Of a stretch of 64,000 nucleotides of DNA, positions 9,422 through 20,134 are shown in pieces. The stretch covers positions 1 through 64,000 of the forward strand of contig JANQMN010000053.1 of the NCBI GenBank assembly GCA_028280065.1, read 5' to 3'. A program made the translations under genes and the position numbers. Below the pieces are notes generated by a model, which made no database searches, was not told the origin of the DNA, and saw only the letters and a list, made by a program, of their open reading frames with translations. Source of the stretch: Hahella sp. Its GTDB lineage: Bacteria > Pseudomonadota > Gammaproteobacteria > Pseudomonadales > Oleiphilaceae. How positions within the stretch are numbered: the stretch's first letter is position 1; the number at the start of each line of letters is the position of its first letter.

Positions 9422-9924
9422 TATACTGAGCGATGCAATACATATTTTCTCAAGTTGGCCTTTTGCAGCTCAAAAAAGACTAAAGCAACAAGGCCCCGGA
9501 TAACCCCGAAAGGGGTTGTGTCATATAGCCGGTCGGTTTTAACCACCGGAAAGGTGAACCTGAAGAAGAGTCCTGAAGGGACGGCGTTACAAGCGGCGCT
9601 CACATAAGGAATAAGTAATTAATTAGACAATTGATCAACCTAAAATAACCTAAACGTCGCCCTTACAGGGCTATTGTTTTGGTTAATCGTTCCCGGTGAC
9701 TGAAGTCACCGGCTATACGACATTTCCCCTCCGGGGAAAATAGTCGCCCGCAAACCGTCAGAATCCTGCTATACAGTTATGCTATCTTCAACAACTATAT
9801 AGCAACACTCCAGACTTCATGGAGACTTCCAATCTGCTATAAAGTGTAATAAGTACCAAACTTTAGTTCTATTATTTGATGGTATGGAAGTATTGAGACT
9901 AATCTAGACCATTAAACAGCTCCG
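9422..9924. repeat. Non-coding region with an array of short dissimilar hairpins
   Basis: No plausible gene fits this 503-base gap. Six compact palindromes lie within 240 bases: AACCCC-GAAA-GGGGTT (9502-9517), CACC-GGAAA-GGTG (9544-9556), GTCC-TGAAG-GGAC (9570-9582), GCCCT-TAC-AGGGC (9659-9671), CCGGTGAC-TGAA-GTCACCGG (9693-9712) and TTTCCCC-TCC-GGGGAAA (9723-9739). The stems differ in sequence. The loops are short and several contain GAA. Similar linker words recur (CATATAG, GTTACA, CTATACGAC). This looks like an extragenic palindrome array rather than one terminator. The remainder to 9924 is AT-rich with nothing clear. Confidence 0.6.
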
Positions 9925-10788
9925 TCACAATCGCCGATGCTGTATCACCGGCATTTTTTTTCGAATAGCCTCCAGCTTTGCCATATCCATCGTGGCTACG
10001 ACCATGCCTTCGCCAGGCTCCTCATGGCAGGCCACGACTTTTCCCCAGGGGTCGATAATCATTGAATAACCGTAGGTTTCCCGCCGTGAGTCGTGCTTAC
10101 CGCCCTGGTTGGGCGCTACGATATATACCTGATTTTCAATGGCGCGTGCGCGCAATAATGTTTCCCAATGGGCTTGTCCTGTGGTGAAGGTGAATGCAGC
10201 CGGGACCACGATCCAGCTTGCGCCCTGGGCGATCAGTTGCCGGTATAATTCGGGGAATCGCAGGTCATAGCAAATAGACAGACCGACCCGGCCAAGGGGA
10301 GTTTCAGTACAGACTGTCTTTTCACCAGGTTCAATGTAGCGGGATTCCCGATAGCTTCCGAATGCATCTTCGACATCTACATCGAAAAGGTGAATTTTGT
10401 CATAGCGCCCGACGAACTGGCCTTGGGGATTTATGACCCAGCAGACCGCCCGCACGCGGCCGGCAACTTCCGAGCCGTCAGGCCGCAACGCGCAGGGCAG
10501 CGAACCTGCGACGATCCAAAGTTGACATTCCCGAGCCAGTTTTGCAAGCTGCCGACGCACAGGACCGTTTTCTGTTGCTTCCTGCCGTCCCAGTTCCAAT
10601 CCCTTTTTACTTTCCAATAAGGCAAAGTTTTCCGGCAACACAACGACACCGGCTCCTCGGGCAGCTGCCTGTTTCACCCAAAAAACGGTACGTTCCAGGT
10701 TCTGCGCGATATTGGCGCCGCTCACAAGTTGAATCGCGGCAACTTTCATCCTGGTTACAGTCTCAGAAGCTTCGCCGGTATCGCTCAT
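9925..10788 (-). CDS. Carbon-nitrogen hydrolase (nitrilase superfamily, Nit-like)
   Basis: A 287-residue nitrilase-fold amidase. The Glu-Lys-Cys triad is visible in VVLPENFAL, YDKIHLFDVDV and GLSICYDLRFPELYR. The domain resembles bacterial relatives of Nit1 and YbeM, some of which deaminate dGSH or hydrolyse omega-amides, so the substrate is uncertain. The start codon overlaps the yhdP stop (ATGA), which supports the MSDTGEASE start over the internal MKVAAIQ. It is the last gene of the mre-rng-yhdP operon, a usual place for this family. Confidence 0.93.
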   Translation of the reverse strand: MSDTGEASETVTRMKVAAIQLVSGANIAQNLERTVFWVKQAAARGAGVVVLPENFALLESKKGLELGRQEATENGPVRRQLAKLARECQLWIVAGSLPCALRPDGSEVAGRVRAVCWVINPQGQFVGRYDKIHLFDVDVEDAFGSYRESRYIEPGEKTVCTETPLGRVGLSICYDLRFPELYRQLIAQGASWIVVPAAFTFTTGQAHWETLLRARAIENQVYIVAPNQGGKHDSRRETYGYSMIIDPWGKVVACHEEPGEGMVVATMDMAKLEAIRKKMPVIQHRRL

Positions 10789-13700
10789 AAATCCTCCTCT
10801 GTAAGGCGTCGCCGCTCTCCACCCGTTGCCGGCTGTTTTTCAAAAATCTGTTCCAGTTCGATTGTTGGCTTTTGCAGGCTCCCCCCGATTTGATAGGTTG
10901 CACTGGTCAATGCGCTTAAGGGTTCACCAAGAAGTTTGTCGATAAGATAAACCGCCCCGCCAACTTGTGGCGCGCCGACTAGCAGTCCTGCCAACGGTAG
11001 GTTCTTGGTTAAGGGCAATACCACGACCATTTGCATATCGAGGCTGTCATCGACCAGGTTCGTTGTACCGGTAATCTTGAACGCGCTCGAAGGAGCCTGA
11101 ATGGCCAACGGGGATTCAAACTTCACAACGCCTTCCTGGATCCGCGCATTACCCTCGACAAGATCGTAGACCAAACCGCTTTCATAAAGGTCGGAAAAAT
11201 CCAGTTGCAAGCGCCTTACCAATGCTTCTGTATTGAGAATCCCAAAGATCCGGAAAATATCCGCGGATGCGGTAGTATCATTCAGCTTGCCCTCCGCCAT
11301 AGAAAAAGAAACCTTTCCCGTCACTTCCTCCCAGGAAAACTCCGTCGGTCGCTTACTCCAGACAATACCGGTAGAAATATTGAAAGACTCACTATCCAGA
11401 GGCGAACTGGCGGTCCAGAGTTTTGCGAACTCCTGAAATTCGGTACCGTTGATTTCTCCGGTCAATATAGTGGTATGGGCGTCGACAGAGGGATTATGCA
11501 ACCAACTCAGTCGGCCATTGAAAGTCGCTCCCGGCATTTCTGCCTTTAAATCATTGAATACAATCCCATCCTCCCGATCTTCAGAAGACCAACGCCAATG
11601 CCCCAACTGACGCTCGCCCATTCGTAGATCGACAATTTCCACATCTGCCAACGGCAAATCCCCGGGCAATAAACGAGTCTCTTCCGATTTCTCTTCCATT
11701 GCCGCCAAATGAAGGCGGTCGAAAGACAACCGAAGCCGTTCATCAGGACTATTCGGAATAATGATTTCCCCGGCGATTTGCTCTGGATTTACCAGACCAA
11801 CCAACAACCCACCACCTTCAAGACGCGAAGCTTGGACATCTACATTCGTAAAACGATGTTCCGCAACACCTAAGTCTTCAATGGTAACCGCGAGTCCGGC
11901 AAACCAGTCCGGAAGTTTGCTTCCGCCGGGCATTGAATCCTTCTCAGCGTTTTCTGCGATACCGCTATCATCCAGTTCGGGATTTAGTGCTGAAATTTCA
12001 GCGGATGAGTCGGTCGAATCCTGGCCGGGCGCTTTAGCTGATTTTAATGATATTTGCAGTTCCTGCAGGAAGCCGCTCCATGTCTGAATATCGAGTTCGG
12101 GCAATATACCGACAAATTCAATCCCTTTTCCTGGCAACTCAAATTTGCCCTCATGGCCAAATCTGACCAAACCGGTTTGCAGACTACCGGAATCGTCCAA
12201 AAGGCTGGCATCAAACCAGTCCTGGAAATCGACCCCCCAGCGCCCTTGGTCGTTATCGACGGACCAATGTCTTGAAAGTTTGAAGGTTAGCGGCATTTCG
12301 GCGTTTTTGTTATAGGGCGCCGGGAAATCCAAAACGATCCCTACCAAATCGCTTTCCAGGCTGTAGTTCAAGGAAACCGTCTCACTCGAGTTCAGATTCA
12401 AGCTCAGCCGATAGTCGGTCGCCCCCGAAACCGGTAGATTGGTCTCGGCGCCAAGCCAAGACTTCAACAGGCTCACCTCGATACGGCTGATCATATCCAA
12501 CTGAATACTCTGCTCGGTATCCGTCCATTTCAGCGTTTCCATACGCCCTGACACGGGCTCGCCAAAGAGTCGGCCAGTTAACGCAACGGCAGTTAAACCG
12601 CGGGCGCTATCAAACACAATGTCGCCATAAATCTCGTCGATGGCAATGTTCAATTGCTCTGTTGCCAGCTCCATTCTCTTCGCATCGACATCCAGTTTGA
12701 CCCTTGGTTCACTACCGTCTAACGGAATGGTTGCAGACACCTGCACCTCGGCATCCCCCTGAATGGTCCAGTCGCCCAAAAGCTGCCCGGCATACTCGGC
12801 GGCAGGGGATTGTTGGAGCCAGTAAACCCAATCCCTGGCTGTCGGCCGGGTTACGGTGGCAAACTCAAGCTGAGGGTTTGTGCCATCTAATCCGGTGACC
12901 AGGACTATCCCGGCGGTAGCCCCCGTTTCTCCTACAACTGCCTGCTGGAAGGAAGCCGACAAGATATCATTGTGCATATGGATTTCGCCTTGAATCCCGC
13001 GCAATCCAGGCCACTGCGGATCCGGCTGAAAATCAACATTCGCCAAGGCAGCCTTGAGAGTCGATGTCATGTTACTCACTTCACCGCTCACGCTTATATC
13101 ACCCTGAAAAAGGTAACTTACGTTCCGAATTGTGCCCGCCGGAGCTGCCGTGGATAGCCACTGCACCAGTTCCTCGCCGACAGCAAGACCCGGCACCAGA
13201 TCCGGGACCAAGGCCGCGTCAAACTCCGGACCGGCGATTTCCAACCGGAGCGCACTGTCATCAGGTCCTAAGGGAATCGACATTTCAAACCGCCCCTGGT
13301 AATCGGCGCTAAGTCCGTTAACGTCGCGAATGAACAGGTTTTCGCCAAGCAACCCGATGATTTCATCCTGGTAGGTCCAGTCTACCCTGCCACCAGTTTC
13401 TCCAATCCACCACCCTTCGGCAAACAGCTCGGGAAATCCCAGCCAGGCATCCTTTCCGGAAAAAGCTATGGAACCTTGACCGGCACTCATGCTCAGCAAG
13501 CCGGTTATTCCGGCGACTCGCGGTGCGCCATCGTAAGCTTGAACGCTAAAATCATTCAAATTCGCATGAAGGACAAAATCCTCGATTGCCGGTTGCCAGC
13601 GAAAATACAAATTCTCCAACCATCCTGCCGGACCATAATCAGCCAATGCTTCAGAAGCTAAATCGGGTAGCAACCCCGAGGTTCGGATCAAGGTTTGTCC

Positions 13701-14855
13701 CATCTCGATATTGAACAGATCTGCTCGGAGTTCAAAGCTTCCTGCATTGGATTCGTTCTGCTGCCGACCTCCGACAGGGGTGATCGAAAATCGACTCAGA
13801 CCCAAATCCTGCGTCCGCCAATCCAGGCCGAACTCATCGACCTTGATTTGCCACGCACCGCCCGCATTCACCGCCCCAAGCTGGAACTGCAAGCCCTCAA
13901 CGGGCGCGATACAGGCAGAGCCGGCATTCCAGGCAAACTGAGTGTCTTCCACCAGCATCGATATCCTGGCCAAGCTGCCCCGATTCACTGTCAACCAAAG
14001 TTCTCCCGACGAGGAGATCGGCTGAAAAAAATCTTCTTGTTCGACAGCCCAATCGACAAGCGGTTTTAAAAAAGCTGCATCCTCCCAGGCGAAATACAAC
14101 GCACTGTCCAACGCTTGATTGGCAGTAGATTCCACCAACACTGAAAACTGACCTATCGGCAAGTTGGAGTCCAAACCATGCACATGGCCGGATGCGCTTA
14201 CCGAAGTTTCACTGATCTGTACGACCATGGCGGGTATGCCAAGATGCAGAAGAGATTCATCATCCCGCTGCCAATGCAGCTTCAGTTGCTGCAGTTCAAA
14301 GCTGGGTGCGGCAAGCAGGCGCGCCAGTTGATCCCAGTGAAATCCCTGGCCTTGGGACATACTCACCGACATATAGTCCAAAAGTTGATCCAAACTGTTG
14401 ACGCCGGAAGCAGTTTCATTGAGATCGATAGTGATATCGCCAAGGGTGAGGCGTTCCAGTACCAACCCTAAACCGAACAGGGAGTGGACCACATCAGGTT
14501 GAATGGTGATTTCAGAAACCAGAATGGTATCGCGCAGGGGTTCTTCCACGTCAGGAAACGGCCGGATTTCAACCTGCTTCAGTGTCAATACGGGATCAAA
14601 GCCGTCCCAACCGCCTTGTAAGGCCCGCATCTGCACTTCGGCCCCCAGGACTTCGGTAAGCCTGACTTCCAGGTCTTCCTTAAATATCGACACTGCCGGG
14701 AAAAAGTTGCGCCCTAACGCCACATAAGTCGCCACCAGCACCAAGGCGACAATTGTGACATACCAAATCCATTGGGTCAGCTTGATCACCAGCCACTTTA
14801 GGGGCCTGGCTGTCCCGTCTGCGATGGGCAGGGTTTCAGTGGGTTCCGTATCCAT
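10785..14855 (-). CDS. yhdP: YhdP family AsmA-like envelope protein
   Basis: A very large protein (1356 residues). It has one N-terminal membrane helix (WIWYVTIVALVLVATYVAL) followed by an extended, beta-rich periplasmic body of the DUF3971/AsmA-like type. E. coli YhdP is about 1266 residues and acts with TamB and YdbH in moving phospholipids from the inner to the outer membrane; that role is inferred here from family and synteny. The C-terminal part contains the AsmA-like stretch ending QIGGSLQKPTIELEQIF. It begins 24 bases after the rng stop and is translationally coupled to the nitrilase gene. Confidence 0.93.
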   Translation of the reverse strand: MDTEPTETLPIADGTARPLKWLVIKLTQWIWYVTIVALVLVATYVALGRNFFPAVSIFKEDLEVRLTEVLGAEVQMRALQGGWDGFDPVLTLKQVEIRPFPDVEEPLRDTILVSEITIQPDVVHSLFGLGLVLERLTLGDITIDLNETASGVNSLDQLLDYMSVSMSQGQGFHWDQLARLLAAPSFELQQLKLHWQRDDESLLHLGIPAMVVQISETSVSASGHVHGLDSNLPIGQFSVLVESTANQALDSALYFAWEDAAFLKPLVDWAVEQEDFFQPISSSGELWLTVNRGSLARISMLVEDTQFAWNAGSACIAPVEGLQFQLGAVNAGGAWQIKVDEFGLDWRTQDLGLSRFSITPVGGRQQNESNAGSFELRADLFNIEMGQTLIRTSGLLPDLASEALADYGPAGWLENLYFRWQPAIEDFVLHANLNDFSVQAYDGAPRVAGITGLLSMSAGQGSIAFSGKDAWLGFPELFAEGWWIGETGGRVDWTYQDEIIGLLGENLFIRDVNGLSADYQGRFEMSIPLGPDDSALRLEIAGPEFDAALVPDLVPGLAVGEELVQWLSTAAPAGTIRNVSYLFQGDISVSGEVSNMTSTLKAALANVDFQPDPQWPGLRGIQGEIHMHNDILSASFQQAVVGETGATAGIVLVTGLDGTNPQLEFATVTRPTARDWVYWLQQSPAAEYAGQLLGDWTIQGDAEVQVSATIPLDGSEPRVKLDVDAKRMELATEQLNIAIDEIYGDIVFDSARGLTAVALTGRLFGEPVSGRMETLKWTDTEQSIQLDMISRIEVSLLKSWLGAETNLPVSGATDYRLSLNLNSSETVSLNYSLESDLVGIVLDFPAPYNKNAEMPLTFKLSRHWSVDNDQGRWGVDFQDWFDASLLDDSGSLQTGLVRFGHEGKFELPGKGIEFVGILPELDIQTWSGFLQELQISLKSAKAPGQDSTDSSAEISALNPELDDSGIAENAEKDSMPGGSKLPDWFAGLAVTIEDLGVAEHRFTNVDVQASRLEGGGLLVGLVNPEQIAGEIIIPNSPDERLRLSFDRLHLAAMEEKSEETRLLPGDLPLADVEIVDLRMGERQLGHWRWSSEDREDGIVFNDLKAEMPGATFNGRLSWLHNPSVDAHTTILTGEINGTEFQEFAKLWTASSPLDSESFNISTGIVWSKRPTEFSWEEVTGKVSFSMAEGKLNDTTASADIFRIFGILNTEALVRRLQLDFSDLYESGLVYDLVEGNARIQEGVVKFESPLAIQAPSSAFKITGTTNLVDDSLDMQMVVVLPLTKNLPLAGLLVGAPQVGGAVYLIDKLLGEPLSALTSATYQIGGSLQKPTIELEQIFEKQPATGGERRRLTEEDL

Positions 14856-14879
14856 ACCGCCAAAAATCCCTGTGTCCTG

Positions 14880-16355
14880 TCACTGTAACACGACGTCGAA
14901 CTGTTCCTGGTTGTACATCACTTCCACCTGAAAACGCACTCGTTTGCCGATAAAAGACTCCAGATCCGCAACATTGTCGGATTGCTCATCCAGAAGCTCA
15001 TCCACGACAGTTTGCGAAGCCAGCACCAGATAGTTTTGTGCGTCATATGTGCGATTTATGCGTAATATTTCACGAAAGATTTCATAGCATACGGTTTGGG
15101 TGGTTTTGACAGTTCCCCGGCCATCACAAGCCGGACAAGGCTCGCAAAGCAACTGCCCAAGGCTCTCAGTCGTCCGCTTTCGGGTCATTTCCACCAGACC
15201 CAGCTCACTGACACAGCTTATCTTGGTTTTCGCATGATCCCGTTCCAGCATTTTTTCAAGCATTCGAAGCACTTGACGCTTATGCTCGTCATCCTCCATG
15301 TCGATAAAATCAATAATGATAATGCCGCCCAGATTGCGCAACCGCAATTGCCTGGCGATCGCTCGGGCAGCTTCCAAATTGGTCTTGAAAATGGTCTCTT
15401 CCAAATTTCTATGACCGACAAAGGCGCCGGTATTGATGTCGATGGTCGTCATTGCCTCGGTTTGATCAATAATCACATAACCGCCTGACTTCAACTGAAC
15501 TTTTCGACTCAACGCCTTCTGGAGTTCATCTTCCACGCTATACAGGTCAAAAATAGGTCGCTCGCCGGGATAGTATTCCATTTTAGAGCAAATCTCAGAC
15601 ACAAACTCTTCAATAAAATTCAACGATTTCTGAAAGGATTCCCGCGAGTCAATGCGGATTTTCTCCGTGGCAGGTCTGACCAGGTCGCGTAGGGTCCGGA
15701 TATACAAGGGTAGATCTTCATAAATAGCCGACGGAACAGGGGCCGATTTTATTTTTGCTTCCAAAGAAATCCAGAGGCGTTGCAAAAACTTAACATCTGC
15801 CCGCAACTCGTCTTCTCCGGCGCCCTCGGCTGCGGTTCTGACAATAAACCCATTTTCGGCGTCCTCTTCGGTACCGCTCTCTTCCGACATGCAATGTTGC
15901 AGCACAGCCCGCAGGCGCCCACGCTCTTCTTCATCCTCTATGCGCTGGGAAATACCGATATGATCGTTGTTGGGCATGTAAACCAAATACCGGGACGGTA
16001 CGGACAACTGGGTAGTTAGCCGGGCGCCTTTCGTGCCAATGGGATCCTTGGTGACCTGCACCACGATGGACTGCCCCTCATGAAGCAGGCTGGTTATATC
16101 CGATGGCCTTTGCGCTTCCTCGGAATTCGGTTGAACAATATCGGAAGCATGGATAAATGCCGCGCGCTCCAAGCCTATATCGACAAAAGCCGCTTCCATG
16201 CCGGGCAAGACCCTGACGACCTTGCCTTTGTACATATTGCCGACAATACCCCGTCGCTGGCTACGTTCAATATAAACTTCCTGGAGCATGCCGTTTTCAA
16301 CAACCGCGACACGGGTTTCGACCGGGGTGACATTGATCAGTATTTCTTCACTCAT
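14880..16355 (-). CDS. rng: Ribonuclease G
   Basis: Single-strand endoribonuclease that matures the 16S rRNA 5' end and degrades mRNAs. I start at MSEEILINVTPVETRVAVVE (16355) rather than the track start 60 codons upstream, because this gives 491 residues, against 489 in E. coli. An S1 domain (RGIVGNMYKGKVVRVLPGMEA) leads into the RNase E/G catalytic core with TIDINTGAFVG, IIIIDFIDMEDDEHK and SELGLVEMTRKR. The zinc-link motif CPACDGRG is present. The long unstructured tail of RNase E is absent. The start overlaps the end of maf by eight bases. Confidence 0.96.
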   Translation of the reverse strand: MSEEILINVTPVETRVAVVENGMLQEVYIERSQRRGIVGNMYKGKVVRVLPGMEAAFVDIGLERAAFIHASDIVQPNSEEAQRPSDITSLLHEGQSIVVQVTKDPIGTKGARLTTQLSVPSRYLVYMPNNDHIGISQRIEDEEERGRLRAVLQHCMSEESGTEEDAENGFIVRTAAEGAGEDELRADVKFLQRLWISLEAKIKSAPVPSAIYEDLPLYIRTLRDLVRPATEKIRIDSRESFQKSLNFIEEFVSEICSKMEYYPGERPIFDLYSVEDELQKALSRKVQLKSGGYVIIDQTEAMTTIDINTGAFVGHRNLEETIFKTNLEAARAIARQLRLRNLGGIIIIDFIDMEDDEHKRQVLRMLEKMLERDHAKTKISCVSELGLVEMTRKRTTESLGQLLCEPCPACDGRGTVKTTQTVCYEIFREILRINRTYDAQNYLVLASQTVVDELLDEQSDNVADLESFIGKRVRFQVEVMYNQEQFDVVLQ

Positions 16356-16950
16356 TATTCGTGGACCATAGTTGAAAACCTGCCTCAGCCAGCAACGCTG
16401 ACGTTTCGAAAAGTGGTAGGCCGACAATCGCTGAATAGCTGCCGGCAATCTGTTCGACAAACATTCCGCCCAAGCCCTGAATACCGTAACTTCCTGCTTT
16501 ATCCCGGGGCTCACCGGTAGCCCAATACCAGGCAATCTGCCTTGGCGTCAGAGCACAAAATTTTACCCGGCTACATACGCTGGTTGTGATCGAGCGATGA
16601 ACAGCAGCCAAACAAACCGCCGTATGTACCTCATGCCATCTGTCGGATAAGCGTTGCAGCATACGGGCGGCATCCTGTTCATCCGCCGGCTTCCCCATGA
16701 CCAAATCATCCACGGCAACGGTCGTATCCACCCCCAGTACAAAAACATCCGAGACAGAAAAACGATATTTTGCCAGAACCGCTTCGGCCTTTGCTTGCGC
16801 AAGACGTTCTACGTAGGCATCGGCAGCTTCACCTTGGCCAGGAGATTCGTCGATATCCGCGGACTCAACCTGGAACGGCAGGTCAAACGAGGCTAATAAC
16901 TGTTTGCGCCTTGGGGATGCCGATCCAAGAACCAACTTGCGCTCAGGCAT
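16348..16950 (-). CDS. maf: Maf family nucleotide pyrophosphatase (YhdE type)
   Basis: House-cleaning nucleoside triphosphate pyrophosphatase. At 200 residues it has the N-terminal SASPRRKQLL loop, ESADIDESP, the GVDTTVAVDDLVMGKP segment and DKAGSYGIQGLGG. Position between mreD and rng matches E. coli yhdE, whose enzyme prefers dTTP and UTP and modified pyrimidine nucleotides. It overlaps mreD by eight bases at its start and rng by eight at its end, so the block is tightly coupled. Confidence 0.95.
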   Translation of the reverse strand: MPERKLVLGSASPRRKQLLASFDLPFQVESADIDESPGQGEAADAYVERLAQAKAEAVLAKYRFSVSDVFVLGVDTTVAVDDLVMGKPADEQDAARMLQRLSDRWHEVHTAVCLAAVHRSITTSVCSRVKFCALTPRQIAWYWATGEPRDKAGSYGIQGLGGMFVEQIAGSYSAIVGLPLFETSALLAEAGFQLWSTNNE

Positions 16951-17416
16951 TTTCCAACCGCCTCAATGAGACTGATAAAAATGGCCAGACAATGGCGGAA
17001 CTGACCGCTCCCAGCATATAGGCCATGTCCCTGGCAGGCTGAGCAAGAAAACCCTCGATCCAGCGATATAGCATGAGGACGATACCCACTACGATAAACA
17101 CCACAAACGACTGCTGCAACAAGGGATACATCTGCAGGCGTTGGATCATGCTCAGGATTAGATAGGCCTGAAGCGCAAGCGCCAGCCCGTGTACACCCAG
17201 CGTCGATCCCATCAACACGTCCCATAACAGGCCGACGATCCAACTGACGAAAATTCCGAACTGTTGCGGATGCTTGAGTGTCCAGTAGAACATTACCAGA
17301 CAGACAAATTCCGGACGGGCGTTAGCGGCCAAACCGGAAAGCGGAACGATACTGAGACAAAAGGCAAGAAAACAACTGGCAAAAAACAACAGATAATGAG
17401 GTTCTTCCCTAGCCAC
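16943..17416 (-). CDS. mreD: Rod shape-determining protein MreD
   Basis: Small polytopic inner-membrane protein of the elongasome. The 157 residues are almost entirely hydrophobic, with about five helices: YLLFFASCFLAFCLSIV, FVCLVMFYWTL, FGIFVSWIVGLLWDVLMGS, SFVVFIVVGIVLMLY and the C-terminal AVSSAIVWPFL. The GLLWDVLMGSTLGVHGLALAL stretch is characteristic. It lies directly after mreC with a 12-base gap and overlaps maf. Confidence 0.94.
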   Translation of the reverse strand: MAREEPHYLLFFASCFLAFCLSIVPLSGLAANARPEFVCLVMFYWTLKHPQQFGIFVSWIVGLLWDVLMGSTLGVHGLALALQAYLILSMIQRLQMYPLLQQSFVVFIVVGIVLMLYRWIEGFLAQPARDMAYMLGAVSSAIVWPFLSVSLRRLENA

Positions 17417-17428
17417 GAAGTACCCCGA

Positions 17429-18385
17429 CTACTGCGCCATCGCGGTCTGTTCTGTCGGATTCTTTTCAGACGCTCGCAGGATCGGTTCGGGCTTTCGAAA
17501 TACCATCAATATATGGCGGCTGCGGTTAAGCTCAGCCAACGGTTCGGCCTCTATCTTGGCAAACGGCTCGCCAGGATCGTGGGTAATCGAGTTTACCCGA
17601 GCCACCGGATAACCGGGAGGAAACTTACCGCCAAGACCGGAGCTCACCAGTAGATCGCCTTCCTGGATATCCGCCGTGTCCGGAATGTTCACCAATTCAA
17701 GTTGGTCTAACACGCCTATTCCCACCAGAATGCCCCGGACTCCATTACGATTAACCTGAATCGGCACCGCATGATTGTGATCGGAAATGAGGAGAACTCT
17801 TGAGGTTAATGGCGCGACTTGGGTTACCTGCCCCACCAGTCCATACGAGTCCAGCACCGGCTGGCCGACGAAGATGCCATCCTCGAAGCCCTTGTTGACA
17901 ACCACCTCATGCAGATAAGGATCCGGATTAATCCCGATAATCTCGGAGACCAGAACACTGTCGTCGACAAAAGACGACGCATTGAGCAATTCCCGGAGCC
18001 GATTCACTTCCGCCGACAAGGAGGACAAACGTTGGGACTTGGCTTCCAGAATAAACAGACGGTTCTTCAAGGCGGCGTTTTCGGCCTGCAACTGATCCCG
18101 GGACTTAACCGTATCCTCTGTCCATTCGACAATATCGCCGGGCGCGCTCACCAGCCATTGGACCGGCGCTAGCGCGGTGGAGAGCGTCTGCCGGACCGGG
18201 CTGACGAAATCGAATTTGGCATCGGCAACAACCAACAGCGCAGACAGCACGCCAACCAATATCATTCGCGTGCCAAGATACGGACCTTCGACGAAGATAT
18301 TCTTAATGACTAAATCTCCCGGCGAGAAAAACCAGCGGACGGCGGCTTCTCTCGACCAACCTTGACTAAATAACAGTCTAGGCAC
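17429..18385 (-). CDS. mreC: Rod shape-determining protein MreC
   Basis: Bitopic elongasome scaffold that joins MreB to the peptidoglycan synthases. The 318-residue protein has a membrane helix (MILVGVLSALLVVAD) and a periplasmic coiled coil (QLQAENAALKNRLFILEAK...). The two beta domains typical of MreC follow (EVVVNKGFEDGIFVGQPVLD, VGQVTQVAPLTSRVLLISD). It begins with GTG. The segment before the helix (about 40 residues, LFSQGWSREAAVRWFF...) is longer than in many homologs, so a later start is possible. The C-terminal tail is short. Confidence 0.93.
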   Translation of the reverse strand: MPRLLFSQGWSREAAVRWFFSPGDLVIKNIFVEGPYLGTRMILVGVLSALLVVADAKFDFVSPVRQTLSTALAPVQWLVSAPGDIVEWTEDTVKSRDQLQAENAALKNRLFILEAKSQRLSSLSAEVNRLRELLNASSFVDDSVLVSEIIGINPDPYLHEVVVNKGFEDGIFVGQPVLDSYGLVGQVTQVAPLTSRVLLISDHNHAVPIQVNRNGVRGILVGIGVLDQLELVNIPDTADIQEGDLLVSSGLGGKFPPGYPVARVNSITHDPGEPFAKIEAEPLAELNRSRHILMVFRKPEPILRASEKNPTEQTAMAQ

Positions 18386-18444
18386 AATCCCAGGGGGATG
18401 CCAGAGCCACCAGTAGAATTAAAAGAAAATTTAACTTTTGACGC

Positions 18445-19530
<1,086 letters not shown>

Positions 19531-19650
19531 TTAACAGTGGCGGACCACCAGAGCAAGACGCAAATCCGGTCGGGGCAATGGAAACCGGCCTCCAGCGGCA
19601 GTAAACAAGCGCAATTTTCCATCAAATGGCAGGATTAATAGCCACAGAAC

Positions 19651-19678
19651 TAGACAGTTTCACCGCCCTGCTTATACT
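19651..19678 (+). promoter_or_regulatory. Sigma-70 type promoter of gatCAB
   Basis: TAGACA (5 of 6 to consensus), a 16-base spacer, then TATACT (5 of 6). It lies 88 bases before the gatC ATG in the divergent mreB/gatC region. Confidence 0.55.
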
Positions 19679-19765
19679 ATCCTCCTTCTTGGCCGGACCC
19701 CATCCTGAACCTACCGCTGTGTATGCCGGACACCAGGGATTCGAAACTACTAAAGAGTAAGCGAC

Positions 19766-20053
19766 ATGACGATTAAATCGGAAGAAGTAGAAAAAATTGC
19801 CTTCTTGGCACGGCTTCGGGTTGCGGAAGATAACCGCGGCAAACTTACCGAGGATTTAAGCCAAATCCTGGACTTCGTCGATCAGATGAAAGCCGTCGAC
19901 ACCCGAAATGTCACGCCGCTAAGCAACCCCTTGGAGATGCATCAGATTCTAAGGCCGGATACCGTAACCGAGGAAAACCAGCGGGACAGGCTGCAAGCGG
20001 TGGCTCCGGCCACGGAACTAGGCCTTTTCCTGGTCCCCAAGGTTATTGAATAA
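19766..20053 (+). CDS. gatC: Asp/Glu-tRNA amidotransferase subunit C
   Basis: Small subunit (95 residues) of the GatCAB complex, which converts mischarged Asp-tRNAAsn and/or Glu-tRNAGln to the amidated form. It wraps around GatA and stabilises the complex. Family features are visible: an N-terminal helix (VEKIAFLARLRVAED), the LSQILDFVDQMKAVDTRNVTPLSNPL segment and the closing LGLFLVPKVIE. It is first in gatC-gatA-gatB. Confidence 0.96.
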   Translation: MTIKSEEVEKIAFLARLRVAEDNRGKLTEDLSQILDFVDQMKAVDTRNVTPLSNPLEMHQILRPDTVTEENQRDRLQAVAPATELGLFLVPKVIE

Positions 20054-20134
20054 CCTAAGCCCTGACCATCTTTCCATGAGTTTTTAATCAATAAACAGCA
20101 CTGCCCAAACTGGGCGTCAGTATTCGGGCCAACC

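Noticed and set aside
9220-9603. 127-codon minus-strand ORF over the immunity gene end and hairpin region.
   Set aside because: No ribosome-binding site or domain, and it crosses the palindromes; the plus-strand gene is better supported.
9502-9739. CRISPR array.
   Set aside because: The palindromes have different sequences and there are no identical repeats with unique spacers or cas genes.
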